Notes under the pieces: generated by a model
What the model saw: the letters and a program-made list of their open reading frames with translations, nothing else
Told to the model about the DNA's origin: nothing
The model's database searches: none
Source: Valencia hispanica
Lineage: Eukaryota; Chordata; Actinopteri; Cyprinodontiformes; Valenciidae
Length of the DNA: 64,000 nucleotides
Reading direction: 5' to 3'
Assembly: GCA_963556495.2 (NCBI GenBank)
Contig: OY747702.1
Location: forward strand, 46,779,786-46,843,785
Program-made: the position numbers and the translations under genes
Shown here: in pieces, positions 1-11,893 of the stretch
How positions within the stretch are numbered: the stretch's first letter is position 1
How the letters are laid out: each line of letters starts with the position of its first letter

Positions 1-3000
1 GGTTATTGGCAACAGTGCATGCTGTTAAATGAGTCAATCCCATGCCCTAAGACCCCAAGTCTGTGAAATGATCAGCAAAAGAGATGATCATTACATATCT
101 TCCTTTTTTTGGCATGATGCCCATCAATCCAGAGAATTAAAGTCATTCCCAGTGAGAACTAGGTTTGCCCTTATTTCCTGACCATGACCTGAAAATCTAC
201 AAAGGGAGGCAATCAAGAGTATCCTGAAGAAATGCATAAAGCACCTCAACTCCTTCTGATTGGGAGTAGTTCTCGTTCTAACCCAAACTTCAACTGGACA
301 ACAAAGCTCCATATATTGAGTTGAAACCCTATTCCAGCTACCTGATGGAAAAAAGTTGATTTGCTTATGTCTGGGACCTTAATATTTTAACTACTCTGCT
401 TGAGACAGAACCGTAATGCCAACCTAGAAGGATTATTCCAGGAGTGTAATACTGTTGAAAGAGGACTTCAACTCCTCATACCGTGTTTCTACTTTAAGAA
501 AAAGTGTAGATCACAGAACACCCTTTATTTCTTACTTTTTTATTCCCTTGGACTATTTTTTATTTGTTTGGTCTTGTTCTGTTGAATCACTCAGACCCTA
601 CTAGGGGCCAAAACCCAAACGTAACAGCCCACAGGACACTAAAACCCCACCACTGTGTTAAAGCGGTGTGAGTGAGATACCACGCAAAAAGAAATGGAGA
701 AATTAAATGCTGGGAAGTACATGATGATTGGAAATATATGCCTGCAGCGACAGTAATCTCTCTGCTATAAAACTTCATCTGGGCCACTGCGCAGACCACC
801 AGTTAATCCAAGATGTTTACACAATTATTCAAACCTTTTAATCGACTTTCTCTTTACATTATGTTTTGGCATCCATTGTGTTCATGCATTTGTCCACAGA
901 AACAAACCCTCTAACATGACTAACTCCGGTTTTATATTTGCAAGTGTGTAAAATTCAACAAAGTACATATTTTAATATAGCGATTTTTGTAAAGTTTGCT
1001 GAAAAAATTGTTATGAACGTAGCTCCACACACAGTTTAAAATTACAGGTGAGAAGGATTGTCAGCCCCTTAAAACAGCTAAAAAATAAAAGGTTGAAGGT
1101 TATAAAACATTTACAGTTTTCTTTACACATTTATGTAAACATTTATAAGTGTATATGAAAAACGTGTGAATAAATCTTGTATTGTTGGACACCCTAAAAG
1201 TGGACTGTTTAAATTCTGGACTCCTGTGAGCTTTGCCAAAAAATGAACTTCAGGCACTTTTTATCACAAATGTGTGACTGCATAATCTCAGAAACAGTGG
1301 TTTTTTTCCAATTTTTTTCATTTAAGAATGTTTTTTGAAGTATGAAATTTCAAAGAATATCTTAGTTTTAGTATTGTAAATCTTTGCCTTTAATCATGGA
1401 AAAGGATCTGTTTTTATTTACAAATTTCTAACTTTTCGACATCAGAGAATGTCCAGGTTTGTAAATATATATCTACACTGAAATGTATCTAGAAATTTCT
1501 GAGTTTTTTAGGTGGATATTTAGTCCTCCATGGCCACTCTAATACACTGACATAAAAAAGACACAATCCAAGCATATATACAAAAATTTAATAAACAGAT
1601 AAATGTTAATGCAGTTCAGCTATTTACATTGTTTTAATTGTCTAAGGGTTAAGGTGAAAGTTTCTATCTGAATTTTTAAGTTATATTTTTGTTAAATAAT
1701 GTGAGCAAGTGCGTTTAATTGTCCTTACAAGTTGAAGTTGTCTTTCGATTTGTATCCTCTGGCTGGAAAGCTGGAAAAATAAATTTTTAGTTATCCAACT
1801 CCAGGAGTAGAGATGCTTGATTAGATACTAACATCTTATCCACCCAAAACAAGAGAGAAGACTTGTTACGCCAAAAATCAATTAATACATTACTCATGAT
1901 CAGACCCATTATTGTCAACATGTTATGGCCCCTAGGAGCTAAAATAATGAAAACATTGTAATGTTTGTAAATATATTGATTCTTGTGGGGTTGTTAGGTG
2001 TGAACAGAATGTGAGTGTCTGCTTTGCCTCTTTTGTTTTGCTGTCAGAGTTAATTTTCCTAAACTGGTTATTTTATTTAACACGATGGTTTCTAAGATTC
2101 TTGCTAGCTTGAACCTGTCAACACAAAGGAAAGACTAAAACGGTATTACTGTTTTGAATTATTGGAAAAGATAAGAAGCACTTGGTATCAAGATTTTTAC
2201 CACGCAGAGTCCTACGATGGCCAATATATTTCCTGAGATATGTTGCAAGTTACGGTGGTTATCTGTTTATCGCTTCGTTATGGTTAATTAGTGAACCCAA
2301 ACGATGAAGTAGTAATGACTGCTGGTTTTAAGGGTTTTCACTGGTAGTTCAAATTATTGGACCATTTCTTTCATGCTGGGAAGAAGTGCCACTGCTGTAA
2401 ATTTCACTAAGGACTCTTGTCAAAATACTTATCTTGGAGCAGTTCGCATGTTCCCTATTAAACCATGGTGTCATTGCTTTATTTTCATTATTCTGTGTTG
2501 CAGAACATTTAAAAATGTAAATATAAAAGAGATAAGGTATGTTTATTATCAGTGTTATACTTGTAGATTTGCTTGAACTCTAATAAATGTGCTAAGAATA
2601 TTTTTTCTTTCTCACTAACAGGTTTTTTAACCTTGTTCTGTGTACATCTATATTTACCATCTCTCATTGCCTCAGCATATGAAATGCAGCAATCATTGGC
2701 TCTTACTGCTGTGGTTTCTGCACACAAGACAAAATATAGAGGGAAAATGTCACACAGTGTAAGTGTCTCAGTTAAATAGAAATTATTAATAATTCTCAGA
2801 ACATAAAAGTAGGCTTATTTGCACGTTTTAGACCAAGAATGTTAATAAAAGGATCTGAAAAAATTATTGGAACACCTGCCAATGTGCTTATAAAACTCTC
2901 ATCTCCTTTCAGATTTTTACTGTTACATTTTCAAAATAATGAGGAAAAAGGAAGACTTTACTTTGTTTTGGCATCCTTATGGTGCATTCACACCAAAGCG

Positions 3001-4306
3001 TCAAAAAACGCGCCGCATGCCAGAGTTGGACGCTTCAACATACGCAGCTCGACGCGTGTCCAACTCACTTTGGTTGCGTGTCAAAATACTATTTTATATA
3101 TGAGTGTCAATTTTTAATTGGTCTTTTTCTGGGTAGACTGCTAACACAACGTGCAATTGTTATTAAATCACAAACCTAGACAATGCTTCCTATTTTTGGA
3201 GGCAATTTTATTGCAGAGAGATGTTAAAGTGAAATTCTGCAACAAGTGGCAATTCCATATCTCCACAGGGCTGGGTTTATCAGAAACTATCTCCAGAATT
3301 TAAGAGTCGAGAACCATTGTCACAACAAATAGATAAAAAACAAAAACAAATACAAATGTTCTATTTTTGCATATATACAAATATTGTGGGAAATTTTACA
3401 ACGCTGGACCTTAACCACTTGCTTTTTGGAGTGTTCCATAACCTTCTTCCATACATCTAGGAAAAAAGTTGTACAATTCATTAAAACTGTTTGGTTTCCT
3501 TGCATGCACACAACTTTTAACCATTGTTTACAGACGAAAAATGTTGTGATATCCATACTTTTATTTATAAATTCACTTTGTTGCAATGTACCAGTTAAGA
3601 AAATAGCCCCACAGCATGGTGCTGCGACCACCATGCTTGACTGATGGTACTGTACAGTGCTCTTAGGTTTTCTCACCTTGGCTCTTCCAAACATCTTTTT
3701 TGTTGTGTCTAAAAAGCTCCATCTTTGTTTGCAATTCACCTGAAAAAATCTAGGAAAAAATCTTAGAAATGCCTCCAAAAGACTTTCCCTAATTTGGTAA
3801 TTCTTCAGCTCTACAGCGTTACTACATTCGTTGAACTTTTCCATTCATCAATTTGTTGAGTATAGCTCTATCTAATGACTGCTGCAAAAACCTATGCTGG
3901 CAAAGAGCTGCACTCAATCACAAATGACAAGCTAATAGCCTTGGCCCTGTCAGGTTAAGACATTCAAGACCCTTTAGCAGTAATTATTCAGTAACTGTTC
4001 TACCCATGACAATTTGTTTTTAAATAGTTAAAAGCCTCAAATTATTGAGATTCATTCCCATTATTTGACCAGACATCTGACCAGAGCTGTAAACTCAATA
4101 TCCTCATTCAAAATCTTGACAAGACGGGGGACACTTTTTTAAAACTCTAAACGACACTTTATTGTGAAGCAACTGATAACTATTTTGAATTTCAAAAAAG
4201 TATGCGCTATGCTACAATTCTGTGTGTTCGGAGGCAATGACATCATGTAATCTCCTGGCGAGTGCTTTGGAAAAGGTTTGCTAAATCCATTCCTGTGTGT
4301 TGGCAG
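1..4306 (+). other. Upstream utrophin intron (3' part)
   Basis: This stretch precedes the first recognised exon and ends in a short acceptor (tgtgttggcag). I see no dystrophin-family exon in it. The dystrophin exon 56 equivalent should lie further left. Apart from the Tc1-like relic at 3320-3850, the only notable patch is about 2983-3080, a CpG-rich stretch beginning tgcattcacaccaaagcg that resembles the end of a fish MITE (weak). The rest is AT-rich and unassigned. Confidence 0.6.
3320..3850 (-). pseudogene. Decayed Tc1-like transposase remnant
   Basis: On the minus strand a 174-codon frame overlaps degenerate Tc1-type text. The + strand stretch cccacagcatggtgctgcga (about 3608-3627), followed by a gcttgactgatgg-type run, is the kind of sequence that encodes the segment between the first and second catalytic aspartates in many fish Tc1 elements. 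The next block, around 3670-3710, would match the part just before it. No DDE triad can be followed and no terminal repeats were found, so this is an old fossil. The family assignment rests on remembered nucleotide patterns. Confidence 0.4.
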
Positions 4307-4463
4307 GGCACGACTCGAAGCTTTCTCCGACAACAGCGGGAAGCTGCAGCTCTCTCTACAGGAGATCATAGAATGGCTGACAGCCAAGGACGAGGAGCTA
4401 TCGGAGCAGCTGCCCATAGGAGGAGACGTGGGAGCCGTCCAGCACCAGAGAGAGTTCCACCAG
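4307..4463 (+). CDS. utrn: Utrophin exon, dystrophin exon 57 equivalent (spectrin repeat)
   Basis: A 157-nt exon with acceptor ttggcag|GG and donor CAG|gtagag. The first base completes a codon from the previous exon, and the exon ends in phase 0 after a glutamine. The translation (about 52 residues) includes RLEAFSDNSGKL, the helix motif EIIEWLTAKDEEL with its spectrin-repeat tryptophan, and PIGGDVGAV. This is a linker plus the first helix of a late rod repeat. The length equals dystrophin exon 57 as I recall it. It is followed by a 28-kb intron, the longest in the window. Confidence 0.92.
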
Positions 4464-4996
4464 GTAGAGTGTACAGTAATACCTTTTTAATGCATTCATG
4501 ACAAATCAGGGTACTATTTGTTACCCTGTCATAACTAAAAGCAGCAATAATACAAAATGTGCGAGAGGTGACAACAGGTCATTATGGTGACCTTTTTATA
4601 CTCCTGCATCTGGATCCATATAGGAGGAATATGGAAGAAGATTGATGACAAAATTTCTGTGTGGTCTGTGAGGAAGGCCAGACTGCTTGTTACCAACTTT
4701 TGTAAACTTTTCTTCATTGTGATAGTTAACTCAGTTCAGTTTAAAATACAAAAAAAATACCTGGGCTTTAATTTCTTTTGCAGAAGGTTTGTTATCTGCA
4801 ACCGCAAAGTGAGCTTTGAGTTTAGAGATAAAAAGAGACTTTTTGTGGCAGCTTGTGGCGATATCAAAGATATCGATCAGTCACGTTTAATGTCCAGTCT
4901 CAGTCAATACTAGATAGATGGCTGAAAAGTTTTTCTTCACTCAGTTGACGATGATACCACTGATAGACTCAGGGCTCTGTTAGAGGCTGAGATTTA

Positions 4997-5942
4997 TGGA
5001 GGACTACGGGGGTCATTGGAAAAGCAATACAGCATTTTGACGAGGAGTGCTTAATTGTGAATTAAAAATATAGATTGCTAAATATAATTTCAAATTCAAC
5101 AATTAATTTATACAAAAAAAGACAAATTTGAAAAGCATTTTGTTATTACACATTTTAAATTGAAATACTAAAGAGGAATTGCAAATTGTATTTATTATTT
5201 GATTATTAAATACTGTGATTTGAAAACATTTTTCAAATCGTATTTCAAAATGGAGAATTAAATAACACAATTAATAAATGAGATTGTAAATATCTTTCCT
5301 TTTCATACATTTAAAAAAGTTATTCCCTAAATTCAACCAATCACAGCTGCTCCTCGAACGTAACCAGCTCTCTCATTGGTTAGACTGGAGCTGTGCAGCT
5401 CGGCAAGGTCCACCCAAATATGGCTGTCTAACTAATGAGAGAGCTGGTTACGTTCGAGGAGCAGCTGTGATTGGTTGAATTTAGTTTTCAGTGTGCTCAG
5501 GGACCAGGAGGGTCACTCGGATGCTAAAAGGAGAGGGGAAACCATTTAGGAAATGCAATTGCAAAAAGGATTTGAAAATGAGAGCTGGAAAGAGAAAACG
5601 GATGTAGAAAAGGGAATAACTTTTTTAAATGTATGAAAAGGAAAGATATTTACAATCTCATTTATTAATTGTGTTATTTAATTCTCCATTTTGAAATACG
5701 ATTTGAAAAACGTTTTCAAATCACAGTATTTAATAATCAAATAATAAATACAATTTGCAATTCCTCTTTAGTATTTCAATTTAAAATGTGTAATTACAAA
5801 ATGCTTTTCAAATTGTCTTTTTTTTGTATAAATTAATTGTTGAATTTGAAATTATGTTTAGCAATCTATATTTTTAATTCACAATTAAGCACTCATCGTC
5901 AAAATGCTGTATTGCTTTTCCAATGACCCCCGTAGTCCTCCA
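4997..5942. mobile_element. Foldback DNA element with 331-bp inverted arms and nested inner palindrome
   Basis: The outer arms 4997-5327 and 5612-5942 are near-perfect inverted copies that start with tggaggactacgggggtcat. A second pair of inverted arms, 5328-5385 and 5426-5483, follows directly inside the left arm. Between inner and outer arms on the right there is a 128-bp unpaired stretch (5484-5611), and the centre is a 40-bp loop (5386-5425). Both ends are flanked by TA (4995-4996 and 5943-5944), which fits a 2-bp target duplication. There is no transposase, so it is non-autonomous. Its superfamily is not recognised. Confidence 0.8.
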
Positions 5943-6773
5943 TAGAGATTTCCTGATAATAGGTAAATGTATTGGGGAATTAGAGCTTGACTGGATATTT
6001 AGATCAGTAGGACTATGTTTTCTAAAAATCTTTTAAAAATGAGCATTGTTCACTGATTTCTCCCAATAAATCGTCCTTCATTTATTTGCTCTTCAACATG
6101 ACCTTCACACCCACAGTAAATAAAAACAACTTATGTTTTATCTAATAAATGTTTGCTGTATGTAGACACTCAATAGGCTGTTTCATTGCTATGATAAAGG
6201 CAAATCCTAATTAAATACACAATTTGCATGAAAATATCCAGAACACATGTACCTGTACAGTTTTTATTTATTCCTTTTAATCCAGCATGTGTGCATATAG
6301 TGCGATCTAAACTTATTGTCACCCCTGGGGAAAAAAAGTATTAAACAAATATATACTTTTTTTGTACCAGGGCAATTTTACACTAGAATGTTTAGAAAAA
6401 TCCAACCTCCAATCTGAGGACATTTATTAGGAAGTGAAAACATTTCCAGATTAATTAAGGAAAATGTTTTTAACTGCATCAAGGATGCCATAATTATTGG
6501 TGACCCAAACAACTCCTATTAAATAAATATAACTAATGGAAGATAAATGTAGCATTTTCAAATTTTTACTTTACTTGCCTAATTTTATTAGCATCTCTAG
6601 GAACTTTATATTGGTAAAGGTTTTCCTGGCAGTATTATTATGATATAAAACAGCAGTCATTCTTCAAAATTGGAAAGATAAGAGAACATGGCAATGAAGT
6701 AAGGCATATCTTTATGTTGTAACTATTAATTTAAAAAAAGGTGTCTGGTTTTCTGAGCATCAATAAATGAATA

Positions 6774-7691
6774 TTAAAGGAGTCATAACCTAGTATTATC
6801 TTGGATACCCACGCTCTATTATAGTCTTTCAGGCCCTTCTAAAAAAGAAAAGTTGAAAAAAAGTTAAATGAATAAACACAGAGCTCCTCTGACCCTTATT
6901 TCTGAAGGCATTATTGTCTCGCAAGATCCGATGCGATACTTTGGCAGTTGTGGACGGGCATTGTAATAATGCAAATCCGGGGCGCGTTGATTGGTGGCAG
7001 GAAGGAGGAGGGTTGACACCACAGGTAACGATTCAGCATATCTAACCCATATCTACTACTCCCGCTAGCATACAATAGCCACATTAGCAGTTAGCTGCTG
7101 TTTGTTACACACAGCAGAGCAATAAAAACACAGCCTTACCGTTTCAATTGCAGGCAAGTCTCTGATTGTTGCAATGGTTCCTTTTTTCCAAACGGAGCTT
7201 CGATGCCAACTTCGCCTGATATTGTCCCAAATTCGTAAAGGATTCCGGCATAAAAAAACAACAAATATTTCCATGTTGATTCTGGCAGTCAACAACAGAG
7301 CAATTCACGTGTGCACTGCGTTTCTGGTAGAAATTGTTTCTGGCTCTCCAAAAAGAGCTGGAATTCCCATCACTAGAATTCAGTAATGGTGGCGCTTGAC
7401 TGAATATGAGGGGGAGAGGGGAGAGAGGGAGGGCGGGTGGTCTTCCTGCAGCATAGGTAGGTCTGCGATGTCTATATATGGTATATCCTGCGCCGACTTG
7501 ACGTCAAGTTGGCCAGAAATTAAAACCACGTATTTGAGTCCGCGTGCACGTGGGCTGGTTGATGAACCCAGGGGTAAACAAACGCTTCACTTTTAAATAT
7601 TGGCTTCCTGGGCAGTGTATAATCGTTAGGTAATCATAACATACATTCTTTCTCATGTGAAAGTGAAAATTACAGGTCATGACTCCTTTAA
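6774..7691. mobile_element. Non-autonomous TIR element (about 0.9 kb)
   Basis: The left end reads ttaaaggagtcataacct, and the right end, reverse-complemented, reads ttaaaggagtcatgacct. These are terminal inverted repeats of at least 18 bp with one mismatch. The interior is more GC-rich than its surroundings, for example around 6930-7010 and 7390-7580, and has no long coding frame. This fits a MITE or an internally deleted DNA transposon. Clear target duplications were not found. A Rex3-like LINE begins 26 bp to the right. Confidence 0.6.
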
Positions 7692-7717
7692 GATAAATAT
7701 TGATGATGTTCGAGTTC

Positions 7718-9486
7718 CATCCATCCATCCATTTTCTTCCGCTTATCCGGGGTCGGGTCGCGGGGGCAGCAGCCTAAGCAAAGAGACCCAGACTTCCCTC
7801 TCCCCAGCCACTTGTTCCAGCTCCTCGGGAGGAACCCCAAGGCGCTCCCAGGCCAGCCGAGAAACATAGTCCCTCCAGCGTGTCCTGGGCCTTCCCCCGG
7901 GCCTCCTCCCGGTGAGACGTGCCTGAAACACCTCACCAGGGAGGCGTCCAGGAGGCATCCTGACCAGATCCCCGAGCCACCTCAACTGACTCCTCTCGAT
8001 GTGGAGAAGCAGCGGCTCTACTCTGAGCCCCCTCCGGATGACTGAGCGTCTCACCCTATCTCTAAGGGAGAGCCCAGACACTTAAACTCCTCCACTTGGG
8101 GAAGGACCCCATCCCCGACCCTGAGGAGGCACCCCACCCTTTTCCGGCTCAAGACCATGGCCTCAGATTTGGGGGTGCTGATTCTCATCCCAGCCGCTTC
8201 ACACTCGGCTGCGAACAGCTCCAGCGAAAGCCGTAGATCACGCTCCGATGAAGCCAACAGGACCACATCATCTGCAAAAAGCAGAGACCCGATCCTGAGG
8301 CCACCAAAACGGATCCCCTCAACGCCTTGGCTGCGCCTAGAGATCCTGTCCATAAAAGTTAGGAACAGGATCGGTGACAAAGGGCAACCTTGGCGGAGTC
8401 CAACTCTCACTGGAAACAAGCCCGACTTACTGCCGGCAATGCGAACCAAACTCTGGCACCGGTCGTACAGGGACCTAACAGCCCGTATCAAGGGGCCCGG
8501 TACCCCATACTCCCGGAGCACCCCCCACAGGGCCCCTCGAACGCCTTCTCCAAGTCCACAAAACACATGTAGACCGGTTGGGCGAACTCCCACGCACCCT
8601 CCAGGACCCTGCTGAGGGTGTAGAGCTGGTCCAGTGTTCCACGGCCAGGACGAAAACCGCATTGTTCCTCCTGGATCCGAGGTTCGACTATCTGTCGGAC
8701 CCTCCTCTCCAGAACCCCTGAATAGACCTTACCAGGGAGGCTCAGAAGTGTGATCCCCCTGTAGTTGGAACACACCCTGTGGTCCCCCTTTTTAAACAGG
8801 GGGACCACCAGCCCGGTCTGCCAATCCAAGGGAACTGCCCCCGATGTCCACGCAATATTGCAGAGCCGCGTTAGCCAACACAGCCCCACAACATCCAGAG
8901 CCTTGAGGAACTCTGGTCGAATCTCATCCACCCCCGGAGCCTTGCCACCGAGGAGCTTTTTAACGACCTCGGTGACCTCAGCACCAGAGATTGGAGAGCC
9001 CGACCCCAAGTCCCCAAACCCTGCTTCCAGATTGGAAGGCGTGCTGGTGGGATTGAGGAGGTCTTCGAAGTATTCCATCCACCGACCCAAAACGTCCCGC
9101 GTCGAGGTCAGCAGCACACCATCCCCACTGTAAACAGTGTTGGTGCCAGACCGCTTTCCCCCCCCGAGACGCCGGATGGTGGACCAGAATCGCTTCGAAG
9201 CCGTACGGAAGTCGTTTTCCATGGTCTCTCCAAACTCCTCCCACGCCCGAGTTTTTGCCTCAGCAACCATCCGAGCCGCATCCCGCTTGGCCTGTCGGTA
9301 CCTATCAGCTGCTTCAGGGGTCCCACAAGCCAAAAAGACCCGGTAGGACTCCTTCTTCAGCCTGACAGCCTCCCTTACCGCCGGTGTCCACCAGCGGGTT
9401 GGGGGGTTGCCGCCGCGACAGGCACCGACCACCTGTTCGAGTTTAACCAGTTTATTAAAGATCATTGGGGCAACAATCTCATACAT
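7718..9486 (-). pseudogene. Rex3-like (RTE-clade) LINE reverse transcriptase, 5'-truncated and broken
   Basis: On the minus strand a non-LTR reverse transcriptase can be followed from WWTPAVREAV through GKAPGVDEIRPEFL, GFRPGRGTLDQLY and CFVDLEKAFE, then in another frame through LRQGCPLSP and the catalytic box LLFADDVVLL (FADD at 8267-8278). It ends with RWLGDLVRMPPGRLPGEVF and LRLLPPRPDPG. The element stops in a short ccat repeat (7718-7733), which is the GATG-type tail described for Rex3. A frameshift lies just after KAFE (about 8525-8545) and an internal deletion near 8075-8110. The 5' endonuclease domain is missing, so the copy is dead. Rex3 is named from memory of the family; the RTE-type LINE identity is firmer. 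Confidence 0.85.
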
Positions 9487-9489
9487 GAG

Positions 9490-9718
9490 ATACTTTTAAT
9501 TAAACCAGACCGTCAGTCTCTTTTGAAAGGGCGGAGTCCGTCCTCGAGGATTAACAATCTTTACAGCACACACTGAAACAGAACAGGAAACTTCTCGTTA
9601 ATTAAGGGAATTTATTAATAAATTAGGTCAACCTTACAGCCAAACATTTCATTTATAATTTCCATCTATTCTAACGCATGCAAAAATATAGAACTAAGTT
9701 AACGTCAAGGGGAAGGGG

Positions 9719-9751
<33 letters not shown>

Positions 9752-10760
9752 ACAGCGAGCGAATGAGGGGGGTTTAGCTTACACCCTCAATGCGATCAGT
9801 AACCGAACCCTTATCATTTGGCGCGATCGGTTCACAAAGGGAGACAAAGAAAAACCACGATTCAACAAAGGCTAGTTTCAATTAGCAATGGTGGCTTGGA
9901 CAAAAGAAACGGGGATGACAGAAAAAGGGAATCAACGGAGGCCACGCGACCTGTCTGAACAGACACGCGCCGACCGCAGCAGGCAATGCAGCAAGCCGGG
10001 AAATAATACAATATAATATACTGCTTCTGGTTGCAACCAAAATGAAATAATAAAAAACACAAAGCATGCAAACATTCAGTGTCGGTGTACAGCGAAAGAC
10101 GACCAAGAATAACAGTGGTTTACAAGTTGACAAACTTATTTCAACCAACAGAAACGGATCTTTTAACCCGTTAGACCTAATTCTCCTCTACCTAGACCAA
10201 ACAGAAATAAACCAGGTTTATCCTACTTGGTGATGACTCTCTTCAACGTCCACGAGGAAGAACGTAGAACGACTTGAGAGTGTCTAGTTTAAAGGAGCGG
10301 TTTTGTGCAAAACCGAGGTCAAAAGCGGAACGTTCAATTTTAGGCGTTGAGGGACTCAGGCCTGTTTTCAATAGAGCTCAGAGGCCAGCGGACTCCCTGG
10401 TTACACGGACAGGAAGTCTGTTTGCTCGGCCGGTTCACTTCGAAGTTTAAAAAGGGGAGTTCTTCCTGAACCAGCAGGTTTGAACAGAAAAAAGAAAAAT
10501 TCTAGCAATGGATTAAAGCGTCTCCTTGCGGCTCTGCGGGTAGGAACCAAAAGACGAGGATTTCATTTTTCGCCCCCCATTTATCAGCTCTGTGATGTCA
10601 TCACTGGCCACAGACCAATGAGAATGGGTTGAGGGCAACGCAACGGATGCTGGAAGATGCAGTTCATTCAGAGAAAGGCAATAGGCTCAATGTTCATAAA
10701 GTAAATCCTAAACTTTTTTATATCCTGAGCAAATTTAGGTTTAAAATAATATTTTACTTT
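9490..10760. other. CpG-rich unclassified block, possibly a retroviral-type LTR
   Basis: This stretch is visibly richer in CpG than its neighbours (for example 9940-9985 and 10230-10450) and has no convincing reading frame. Read on the minus strand it has an inverted CCAAT region near 10615, a TGATGACATCA-like motif near 10600 and an AATAAA-type signal near 9615-9625. That is an order expected of an LTR. It contains a (GT)n tract. It abuts the truncated 5' side of the Rex3-like copy and is not that element's endonuclease region. No matching second LTR is present. Confidence 0.3.
9721..9749. repeat. (GT)n microsatellite
   Basis: An uninterrupted run of about 14 GT dinucleotides within the CpG-rich block. 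Confidence 0.95.
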
Positions 10761-11710
10761 ACAAACAGATTTCCTTCTTACTGGACATAATATTAATTAT
10801 TCGGTGTGACATAGCCAGAGTCCAGACTTGAATCTGGAACTTGTCAGCAGTAGTAAGAAGGGCTTGATGCTTTAATGCCAATAAAAATGTTCCCGCTTAT
10901 TATTGATATAAACAATTTTCATCATGTCATTTTATTAAAAAGTAAATAAAAACAGATTTTTTTTCTTCAAAATTGAGACTCATTTTTAATGTTTTATCTT
11001 TTGAGAGATGCTTGTTTCATTTCCAGTCAAAAGCAAACTTTTGGTTGTATCAAAAAGCTTTTAAATCTAAACCTGCCTGGGATATGAAAAATTATGGCCT
11101 TAACTGTACATTAACAATAATGTGACCCTAATGTTCAAGCTTAAATTAAAAATTGGAGCAAAAATGTAAAAGGTTTAGAACCACTGGGTATTGACACGCA
11201 CAGAGAAGAGGATGGTAATGGATATTGAAAAAACATCTCCAAAGCTCACTGTTGGGGTCTACTTCACAGAAGGTCTCTGAATGAAAATTAGGTTTTGGGA
11301 GGTCTTATCAGGAAAAAGAAAACACTTTTCTGTCCTACCATCATAATCGTAAACATGTGCAGTTTGGAAACTCTACTGGGAGTTTGACTTGATCAAGTCA
11401 ACTTTCTTCCATATGATCACCTCAGTCAAAGTATATAGGACTCTGGAACATCTAAAGATTGTGGAAACAGGAATGGTGAAAGATCACCCTCTGTATGCTC
11501 CAACCTTGTAAAATATAGTCGGAGGAGAATAAATGCTTGGTAAAAGTGAGCAATGAATAGAATCAACAGCAGATGGTCTTTCTAATTTTTGTGATTTTGT
11601 TGAAAACAATTATTTTGCAACATTTAATTTATCCACACGGAGTACATGTGATCAAATTAAAGCTGGGTCGTTCTAAACTGTTCTATTTGCTAATGCAATA
11701 AAAGATTAAT

Positions 11711-11893
11711 CTTTTTTAAAGGCTTTTTGGCCTTTATTGACAGTGGACAGAATTTTTGAAGGGGGAGAGAGGTGGGGGAAGACATGCGGCAAAGGTCGCC
11801 CAGGACGGGACTCGAACCGGGGACAGCCACGTCGAGGACTGAAGCCTCTGCACATGGGGCGCCCGCAATAACCACTGCGCCACACGACACCCC
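11711..11893 (-). mobile_element. tRNA-derived SINE with perfect 13-bp target duplication
   Basis: Read on the minus strand, the element starts ggggtgtcgtgtggcgcagt and holds an RNA polymerase III A box (tggcgcagtgg) and a B box (ggttcgagtcc). A non-tRNA body follows, ending in gcctttaaaaaag. Both sides carry the identical 13-mer ataaaagattaat (11698-11710 and 11894-11906), a clear target-site duplication. It lies antisense to utrn inside the large intron. Because the tRNA-like head runs into an unrelated body and a tail, this is a SINE and not a tRNA gene. Confidence 0.88.

Noticed and set aside
1..4306. An exon matching dystrophin exon 56
   Set aside because: No spectrin-like frame with splice borders could be found.
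7812..8045. 77-codon proline-rich + strand frame
   Set aside because: Antisense of the LINE C-terminal coding sequence.
8157..8615. 152-codon + strand frame
   Set aside because: Antisense shadow of the Rex3-like reverse transcriptase.
11711..11893. A tRNA gene (A and B boxes present)
   Set aside because: The tRNA-like head continues into a SINE body and is bounded by a target duplication; no cloverleaf with a proper acceptor stem was seen.
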